From NCBI GenBank assembly GCA_036346275.1, contig CM070722.1, positions 26,621,336 to 26,685,335 on the forward strand: a stretch of 64,000 nt of DNA, read 5' to 3'. A program made the position numbers and the translations under genes. The notes below the pieces were generated by a model. The model did no database searches, was not told where the DNA came from, and was given only the letters and a program-made list of their open reading frames with translations. Shown one piece after another: positions 57,038 through 64,000 of the stretch; position 1 is the stretch's first letter; every line of letters starts with the position of its first letter. The DNA comes from Otatea glauca. Lineage: Eukaryota > Streptophyta > Magnoliopsida > Poales > Poaceae.

Positions 57038-58407
57038 TTGAACGATAGAGCTAATGCTTTAGCTCAGCAAGCATCAGGATATAAGGATTTTGACCAAAGT
57101 CAGGAGACTGAACTGGTGAGTAAAGCAGTCATGTGCGCAAATATTGCTGATTGGAGAACGCAAATAAAAGATTATCTAGTCGATCCATCCAAGCCGACAG
57201 TACGAAAGATAAGACAACAAGCGTTGAAATACGTTGTTTTGGACGGTATACTATATTATCGGACTATGGAAGGTTTGTTGTTGAGATGTCTTGAAGCTGA
57301 AGAAGCGCGGGTGGCAATGGGTGAAGTACACGGGATTTGTGGTTCTCATCAATCGGCACATAAGATGAAATAGATGCTCGACGACAGACGAGTTATTTTT
57401 GGCCGACGATGCTAGAGGATTGTTTCAAGTACTATAAAGGATGTCGACATGTCAAAAGTTCTAACAGCGCATAACCGCACCAGCATCGGCTTTACATCCA
57501 ATTATTAAACCTTGGCCGTTTAGGGGTTGGGGAATAGATATAATCGGCCAAATATTTTCTGCTTCGAGTAAAGTCCACAAATTTATTTTGGCCACAACCG
57601 ATTACTTTTCAAAGTGGGTTGAAGCTATCCCACTTAAGAAGGTGACTAGTGTTGAGGCGATTAGTTTTATGAATGAACATATCGTCCATCGATTTGGAAT
57701 ACCACAAACAATCACGACCGATCAAGGTACGGTATTCATGTCTAACGAGTTTCAAGGTTACGCCACAAGTCTAGGGATCAAATTGTTAAACTCTTCGCCA
57801 TATTACGCTCAGGCTAATGGACAGGCCGAGTCGTCTAATAAAACACTAATCAAGTTGATCAAAAGAAAAATTGATGAGAAGCCAAGGAATTGGCATTCGA
57901 CTCTATCGGAGTCACTTTGGGCCTATCGGTTATCTTATCACGGAGCGACAAAACTTTCACCTTACCAATTGGTGTATGGACAAGAAGCTATTTTACCTGT
58001 AGAAATCAACATTGAGTCGATACTGAATAGCCGATTGTAATGGTTTGTCGGCTCAAGATTACAATGACTTAATGATCGACAGCTTGGATGAGTTAGCGGA
58101 GTTACGTTTGTCTACGCTTGATCGGCTTAAGAAGAACAAGATCAGAGTTGCAAGGGCATACAATAAAAGGGTCATGCCTAAAACTTTCGATCAAGCCGAT
58201 TTAGTATGGAAAACAATATTGCCTGTTGGTTCTAAGGATAACCGATTTGGAAAATGGTCACCTACGTGGGAAGGGCCATACAAAATTAATCGGCTAGTCG
58301 GCGGAAACTCGTACTTACTGGAAACACTTGAGGGGTATGTATTGCCAAAAGCTATTAACGGGAAATACTTGAAGAAATACTACCCTAGCATCTGGATCGG
58401 AGCCTAG
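57038..58407 (+). pseudogene. Tat-type integrase
   Basis: A decayed zinc part (GEVHGICGSHQSAHKMK) is followed after a gap by the DDE core, still open over 150 codons: ATTDYFSKWVEAIPLK, TTDQGTVFMSNEF, NGQAESSNKTLIKLIKRK. The C-terminal block WAYRLSYHGATKLSPYQLVY and a GPY-like end (WSPTWEGPYKINRLVGGNSY) follow. There is no chromodomain. Confidence 0.87.
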
Positions 58408-58547
58408 TCGACCGAACATTGCGTTCAGAAAGCCAAGTTAACGCGATGCTGTTAATCGGCTAAAGGGATCGAAGATTTGAAAGACGCATTTACCAGAAAG
58501 CATAAGTAAATCGGTTAAACAGCCGATTAAACAAAAGTTACAGGCAT

Positions 58548-59295
58548 TCAAAAAATCTCCATGTACCAAGTTTGACAATTCATAGTATAAAACTGAATGC
58601 CCGACCCGTGGAGAGTAGCGCCCAGGGCCGATAAAGCGCCTGCAGCTTTTGCGATGACGTCTTGAATTTCGTTGAGAAGACGTTCATCATCCTTTGCGTC
58701 CCCAGGCACTGGCTTCACCTTGGCCGACTGATCCGTCACACTTGCAACAATTGCGCAATACCAATCTTTTGCTCTTTCAACTCCAACGCAGCTTCTTTCC
58801 AGACTCGTTGGCCTTCTCCGATTTGTTTCGCGATTTGGCCAATTCTTCCAAAAGAAATTTCTTTGCATTTTCGAGCTTGAGAGGGACCCCTTGATCGACT
58901 TCACCAAGTGAATCGGCATCAAATTTCCGCTTTTAGCCTTGGCATCGACCAATTCATCCAAGAGCTTCGTCGCCTTCTTGGGCTTCTCGCCGAATTTGGT
59001 CTTGAGCCGCCTCCACCGCAGACTTCTTATCATCCGGATGGCATATGTTGAGCAAGGCTTGCATTGCTTCTGGAGGAAAGTCGGCTTCGACAGCGGCCAT
59101 GGCATCTCTGATTGGCTGATTGTCAGATAGGATCTCCGATTGGGGCGCGATGACTAGATTAAAGAGCTTGTCAAGACGCTCTTTCATGCCCGCGAAATAA
59201 CAGCACCGATGCCACCTTCGACACTTCAAGGATCTTTCCGATCTACGCATCATAATCATCGCGGCCATAATCTGCGGTCGTCCGAGATCGGCCAA
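58548..59295 (-). pseudogene. Antisense ORF of the Tat-type element, C-terminal half
   Basis: The minus-strand frames encode a helical, charged protein (DNQPIRDAMAAVEADFPPEA, SAVEAAQDQIRREAQEGDEA, LENAKKFLLEELAKSRNKSE) with breaks. Codon-like continuity across short frame changes suggests a decayed real ORF rather than a shadow. It lies between integrase and the expected 3' LTR, opposite to gag-pol. I know of no enzymatic domain. Confidence 0.55.
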
Positions 59296-59898
59296 GGAGA
59301 ATCCCAGCAGTCGACGGATTCGATGGTTCCGCGGGTTGGTGGTTGGAGCTGTTGAAGTTAGCAGCGGCGTGGGGATTGGCGTAGTAAATATGTTCTGAAG
59401 ATCGGCTAAGATCTTCGCGACTTGAGTAGACTGCGTTGGCTAAAGGAGATAAGTATAGAGTAAGCTAGTGCGTCAAAATTTATTTCATTACATGAAGCGA
59501 TCACCTACCTCCCGTGAGTGCGATATTGTCTGAGAATTCTCACCACTCTGCTCGAGAGGTTTGGAGACCCTTTTGGCGCGACCTTAGTATATTTTCGCTT
59601 CTTCTCTCGAATATTTGTCGTGCAAACGATCCTGTTAGCTGAGATTAGTTTTATATAAGAAAGCCGACAATAAAACTTCTCGGGTTGTTTTGCTTCTCTA
59701 AGTCCGACAGAGATGGGCTCTGTATGCCCAAGGATCCCGATGCATAGCCGGTGACAGCGGCTGCTTGCGATTGTTTTTTGAGCTGCTTATCACCCGATGG
59801 AGCCGGAGCTGTTGCCTTCTGCAAAAGGTTAAGACCAAGTCAGATACAAAATAAACTTCAGACAAACTTCAGAAGTGATGTTATGAAAGGTTTAGACT

Positions 59899-60713
59899 CT
59901 AAGCCGATACCTCGCTAGGAACGCCTACATCCGTGTTAGTATATCCTGACGATGAAGTATCGCTGCTAGAGTCAGCATTAGATACTAGCGTCGGCTCCGG
60001 AAGATTTGGAAAAAACTCAGTAATGATGTTTGACGGAGACTTTGACCGATACAAAGCCTCCGCAATAACTGACCACCACTTTGTATAACCTTTCGCCCGT
60101 CTGGTATTCAGAAAGAAGTGTGGCAAGGATTGAATCTGTAAGTCATCGGCCACTTCAAGGATGATTTCAGCAGATGTAGTACTGCGGACTCTGGCTCTTG
60201 GCTCAAGCCGGTCAAGGAGTTGGAAGCTTGGAATTATTTGGCCAAAACCGAGCTGCCTCGCATAAATCGATGGGTGATAAAACTCGTATGATGGCTGGAA
60301 AGTCCGATTCCTTATATGAAGTCCAGCATGAAGGATGCAGGGGGAAATGAAAATTTTATACAAGTCGAGAGTCTCCGGAGGCATTGCAGAGCTATCGGCT
60401 TCAAGTTTGAGAAATTAAGGCCGTGAGAAATCGGCCACACTGCTATAACTGAAAAAGTCTCTCTGCCTCAAATCCGTATCGCTCAGATTAAGGAAAAAGG
60501 ACATATACTTTCTTGAATCAGCTTCTGTGATTGTCGTTTCATTGCCCGAACACATGATAAATCATTCGCCAAACGATCGGCTTGCTTGATATTGCGGGAC
60601 AGCATTCTCAATGTTGTCTTCTCTTGGGAAGGCTGTGTCTTCAGTTGGTTCCAGATCAAACGATCGGTTAAAAAAGCAATACAGCCAGACTTGGATAAAC
60701 CACAAAGGCCCAC
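59899..60713 (-). pseudogene. Antisense ORF of the Tat-type element, N-terminal half
   Basis: One minus-strand frame (60713-60483) encodes LCGLSKSGCIAFLTDRLIWN and a helix. A second (60384-59899) encodes ETLDLYKIFISPCILHAGLH, FYHPSIYARQLGFGQIIPSF, FFLNTRRAKGYTKWWSVIAE and a serine-rich end. The protein-like pattern fits the antisense ORF described for Grande/Retand-type elements, which is established for that group, though matching it here is from recognition only. Function unknown. Confidence 0.6.
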
Positions 60714-60769
60714 CTACATTACCCACAAAGGAAATCAAGAAAACACAGATATCTGACCGACTCTAATGA

Positions 60770-63088
60770 TATGCATCATCTGATACACTGCTCCTAGAAA
60801 TGTTTTCTGAAGGACCATGTGGAGGTCCATCCTTGTTTGTGATGAGTATTTGACTTTATTTGAGCAAGGTGTGCTCAAGTTTGAGTTTGATTTGGATTGT
60901 TTTTCGAGCTAGAGCAATTTGAGTTACTGGTTGGAGACCAGTCGTCCGACCCCGAGTGGTCGGGTCGTCCGACCCGAGTGGTCGGGCTTTGGTCAGAAAG
61001 TTGGCATCGGTCGTCCGACCCCGAGTGGTCGGGTCGTCCGACCTGAGTGGTCGGGGCTTTGGCTGTGTTGCAGACCAGTCGTCCGACCCCGAGTGGTTGG
61101 GTCGTCCGACTCCGAGTGGTTGAGACTAGTGGTCAGACCTCGAGTGGTCGGGATGGAGACCAGTGGTCAGACCATGGTTGGTCGGGATGGAGACCGATGG
61201 TCGCACCATGGTTGGTCGGGATGGAGACCGATGGTCGGACCACGTGTAGTCGGGGTTATCTTTGTCGTCGTAGTGTATATCTGTCATTGAGATGGATATG
61301 TGTTGTTGGACATTGCTATGTGATGTGGTTTCCTTGTCTATGATGGTTGCAGGACTTTGGAGCTAGGTCATGGTGAGGCGAAGGGGATCAGGACTAGGCT
61401 GGGAGAGCTGAGGTCCAGATGATCAAGGTGTCGCCAAAGATGACTGAGGCCAGGGAGTAGCTGCAAGCCGAGAAGACAAAGGAATGGATGAGATGCTAAC
61501 TTAGAGCTGCTCGATCTAGGAGGACCGTTGGATCGCGGTCGGGAAGATAGAGAAGCGGGTCAAGTTAGTGTGAGTTGAAAAGCGTGCAAAACCCGTTGTG
61601 TTGTTGGGTTTGGGTGAGCCCATGCATAGCTTTGTGAGTGGGTAAAATCTCGACCTTTGATGGAGTGCTCTAGGGTTTAGAGGCTCATCCAAGGGTGGTA
61701 GGTGTTCTAAGCACGCTATGAATAGACAGGGGAGGGGTGTCTCCTTGGGGGTGGCGGTGAGGAAAGTCTACGTGAGTAGTTGAGAGTTGTTGAGAGTGAC
61801 AGCGTAAGGATCAAATCCTGGCTCTTGGATGGTGGCTTAGGATTGAAGCAGGACATCCAAAGGTGGGAATTGATGCCATGTCACTATAAATAGAGGGGTA
61901 GGGGCAGCCTCCCCTCTTTGAAGGTTTTGAAGGTTCTGAGGTTTTTGCTGCTCATTTGAGCTTTGCCCACTTTGTAGTGAGGCTTTTTAAACCTCCCTTC
62001 CAGAAATGAAATGTTCTTCATTTATATTCTTGTTTCATTTCTCTTACGTATTTACATTACGCACTTAAATTCTGTTATCTATATTCCGCATTTACTTACT
62101 TGCAATTTACCTTACGTAATTTGGATTTGCCTCATCTCCTTCTACATGCTATTGAGTCTTTGTTGAAATTCATGATTGATGAACTCTTCTCTGGACTTGG
62201 TGCTTTCAATCATCTAGGCAATCCTTGCATTCTTGTTGCAAGTTAGTAAATCATGTGTTCTTAAAGTGCGTAAACGTGTGACTTGCAGTTCTTTAGTCTT
62301 GATTGGCTTACGGTTCTTGTTGCCAAGGATGAAAGATTCTTTGGATGAATCTTCTATAGATCATATCCCAATCATCTAGGCAATCTACAACCTCTTCTAT
62401 TCGGTTTTGCAAGAAACCAATTTACGTGCCTAGTTTTGGATAGTGTTTCTATTTGTTTGAAGGGTTGTTTCTTCGTGTTCTTACTTGCTATGATTTGTGG
62501 AGAGTCATCCAAGGATTTCGACCATTAACTCCCACCAGACAAGTTAGGGGTGAAATCTGTGTTCGTGACTCTGTTTTTGGTGTTGCATTTGTTAAACCAA
62601 AAGGATGGAACCTTGGTATTAATTCATTCGATTGTTGATTGAAATAGGTTCCCGACATCCTTTGGGAGGTGCACACCAATTTTCATTGTTTTGGATCGGT
62701 AGATCAAAAGCTACATCGATTCTGCTTTTGAGATCGTCTTGATTTTATTGTTCATCCGAATCTTTGTTCACCCGAGTCTCGTTTCATCCGACCTCCGCAG
62801 TCGGGCGTCTTCGCTCATCCAGTCGGGGTACTATTCACCCGACCGCCTGTGTCGGAGTCTTGCTTCATCCGACTAGTCTGGTCGAAGTACTGCTCACGAA
62901 CACTATTCATTCCGATCTTCGTTCATCCGACCTCAGTATGTCGAAGTCTTGCTTCATCCGACCAGAGATACTCGACCGGTCGCGATTTCTTTACGGTCTT
63001 TTGGTGGTTTGAATTCTAGGGGAGAGTTTATTCAAAATTTTATTTGGCTCCTATTCACCCCTCTCTAGTCGCCTTTTTCGATCTTTCA
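60770..63088 (+). mobile_element. 5' LTR of a copia element (long LTR, SIRE/Maximus-like)
   Basis: The right end is fixed: 'tcgatctttca' (63088), then 'at' and a primer site TGGTATCGAGCC. The left end is estimated near 60770-60830. A TATA-like 'actataaatagaggggtagg' lies at about 61883-61902 and a second 'tgaatagacagggg' at about 61720. Two clusters of CCGAC/GTCGG words occur (60945-61265 and 62760-62960). No coding. The long LTR and primer type fit the SIRE/Maximus lineage (inference). Confidence 0.7.
60948..61265. repeat. Minisatellite of CCGAC/GTCGG-rich units
   Basis: Repeated 'gtcgtccgaccccgagtggt' and 'gtcgtccgacccgagtggtc' units come first, then 'tggtcgggatggagaccgat' units. Each half-unit contains the complementary words cgac and gtcg, so the array can fold. 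It lies inside the copia LTR. Confidence 0.85.
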
Positions 63089-63090
63089 AT

Positions 63091-63102
63091 TGGTATCGAG
63101 CC
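63091..63102 (+). promoter_or_regulatory. Primer binding site of the copia element
   Basis: TGGTATCGAGCC two bases after the LTR end. It is a Met-tRNA type site with one difference from the common TGGTATCAGAGCC and 39 bases before the gag ATG. Confidence 0.8.
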
Positions 63103-63140
63103 GGTTCGCTCTTTCTAGATCTTGACCGGTCTCAAGAGCC

Positions 63141-64000
63141 ATGGCGATGGACAAGTATTCCACCAAACCTCCCATTTTTGCTGGAGTTGATTTTCCGTTT
63201 TGGAAATCGCGGATGGAGTCATACATCACTGCCCAGGGATTCCTGATATGGCAGAAGGTGAAACTCCCGTATGAGGTTCCTGCTGATGAAAACGTCACGG
63301 CCGGAAATATGGCTGACGTTGAGGCGAACGCTAAAGCAAGGAACATCCTCATACAGGGTCTTAGCCGCAGTGAGTATGATAGGATTTCTCACCTTCGTTC
63401 TGCTCATGAGATTTGGGTGACCCTCGATGCTTACCATGAGGGCACTACCCAAATCAAGACGGTTCGAAAGGACCAATTCAAGCGTGAGTTCAACAAGTTT
63501 GAAAAGCACGCTGGTGAGAGTCTTGACGAGTGCTTTGGTCGGTTTACGAAGATTTTGAGCGACCTCCGAGCAGTCGGTTGCATATACCCTGACTCGGATA
63601 ATGCTCGACATTTCTTGACCGCACTTGATCTTCGTGTTTGGGAAATGAAAGTGACCACCATCAAGGACACCACCGACCTATCGACCTTGACTCTTGATGG
63701 GCTTTATTCCTGCCTCAAGACTCATGAGATCGATGTCGTCTCGCGGAAGACGAAGTCTCAGTCGATGGCTTTGGTCACCGATCCCATTGGATCCTCTCTT
63801 TCTGATTCTTCTGTTGGTTTCTCTCTCTCCTCCCTTTGCGAGCTAAGCGATGACCAACTGGAAAAATTTCCAAAAAATAAGCTTGCTCTTCTTGCTCGCA
63901 AATTTTCATATGCATACAAGAGAGTGAGAGAGAGGAAGAGAGGTGGGATGATCACCTGTTTCGAGTGTGGTGGCCCCAACCACATTGGAGCAAACTGTCC
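63141..64000 (+). CDS. Copia gag, open and incomplete at the window end
   Basis: ATG at 63141 (MAMDKYSTKPPIFAGVDFPF) begins a frame that stays open to the last base (286 codons). It shows the copia Gag pattern: FPFWKSRMESYITAQGF, the capsid-like ARNILIQGLSRSEYDRIS, TVRKDQFKREFNKFEKH and GESLDECFGRFTKILSDLRA. At the very end is a CCHC zinc knuckle (CFECGGPNHIGANC). Gag packages element RNA in cytoplasmic particles. Unlike every other element in the window it has no stop or frameshift, and it sits directly behind its LTR and primer site, so the element may be young. Protease onward lies beyond the window. Confidence 0.9.
   Translation, partial: MAMDKYSTKPPIFAGVDFPFWKSRMESYITAQGFLIWQKVKLPYEVPADENVTAGNMADVEANAKARNILIQGLSRSEYDRISHLRSAHEIWVTLDAYHEGTTQIKTVRKDQFKREFNKFEKHAGESLDECFGRFTKILSDLRAVGCIYPDSDNARHFLTALDLRVWEMKVTTIKDTTDLSTLTLDGLYSCLKTHEIDVVSRKTKSQSMALVTDPIGSSLSDSSVGFSLSSLCELSDDQLEKFPKNKLALLARKFSYAYKRVRERKRGGMITCFECGGPNHIGANC

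Larger units (their letters stand above)
51140..60720 (+). mobile_element. Decayed Ty3/gypsy Tat-type retrotransposon with antisense ORF
   Basis: Order on the plus strand: LTR-like promoter region (51140-51643), primer region 'ttggcacgcccggtggg', gag (51672-53630), protease (54371-55050), RT (55450-56060), RNase H (56364-56700), integrase (57038-58407). Then a 3' region carries minus-strand coding (58548-60713). Gypsy order without a chromodomain plus an antisense 3' ORF is characteristic of Tat elements such as Grande/Retand; this placement is inference. Dozens of frameshifts and stops mark it as old. I find no second LTR. Confidence 0.78.

Noticed and set aside
60948..61265. CRISPR-like array
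   Set aside because: Repeats are contiguous and degenerate without unique spacers, inside a plant LTR.
63086..63673. Minus-strand frames opposite the copia gag
   Set aside because: Shadows of the open plus-strand gag frame, without motifs.
1..64000. Defence island, biosynthetic cluster or other multi-gene system
   Set aside because: The window holds two intact, unrelated host genes, one pseudogene and transposons; nothing indicates a cooperating gene set.

Overview
This window is plant nuclear DNA, almost certainly from a grass (Poaceae). The evidence is two COBRA-like cell-wall genes of the Brittle Culm 1 family, GT-AG introns, GC-rich grass-type coding sequence, and a dense nested load of LTR retrotransposons, a TRIM, CACTA, hAT, Helitron-like elements and a Tourist-type MITE. 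I see no rRNA, CRISPR, operon or prokaryotic feature. The species cannot be named from the sequence alone.

Layout. Positions 1-15525 are nested LTR elements read on the minus strand. They comprise a Ty3/gypsy chromovirus-like element (3' LTR piece 3762-4851, pol 4865-8184, gag 11885-13069, a leader open frame 13358-14088, 5' LTR remnant 14279-15525), a 3.69-kb solo LTR of the same family inserted between its gag and protease (8190-11879, target duplication TAAGT), and a Ty1/copia gag-protease fragment wedged between two gypsy-like LTRs (1-4851). Positions 15526-18139 hold unrecognised sequence, a tandem duplication, a palindrome cluster and a Helitron-like element. Positions 18526-22509 are an intact six-exon COBRA-like gene on the plus strand with a TRIM in intron 2. 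Positions 24644-30806 are a BC1-type COBRA-like pseudogene on the minus strand, split by a 4.5-kb copia element (25596-30142, target duplication GGTGA) and carrying further frameshifts.

Positions 31068-36799 hold CACTA remnants, an internally deleted copia element and a complete non-autonomous CACTA with about 198-bp internal repeats. Positions 37525-38339 hold repeat debris and a second TRIM. Positions 38694-44201 are a complete but mutated hAT transposon with an 8-bp palindromic target duplication. Positions 45103 to about 46710 hold a second Helitron-like copy related to the one at 17490-18139. Positions 47314-50153 are an intact eight-exon PI-PLC X-domain gene with a MITE in intron 2. Positions about 51140-60720 are a very decayed Ty3/gypsy Tat-type element whose 3' part carries an antisense ORF. 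Positions about 60770-64000 are the long LTR, primer site and open gag frame of a fresh-looking copia element that runs off the window.

Only two host genes look functional: the COBRA-like protein (GPI-anchored wall protein, cellulose organisation) and the secreted PLC-like phosphodiesterase. The most interesting structure is a Helitron-like family carrying a tRNA-like (A-box/B-box) module in two copies here, with a comparable module inside the CACTA element. The second is the step-wise destruction of the BC1-type gene next to its intact paralogue.
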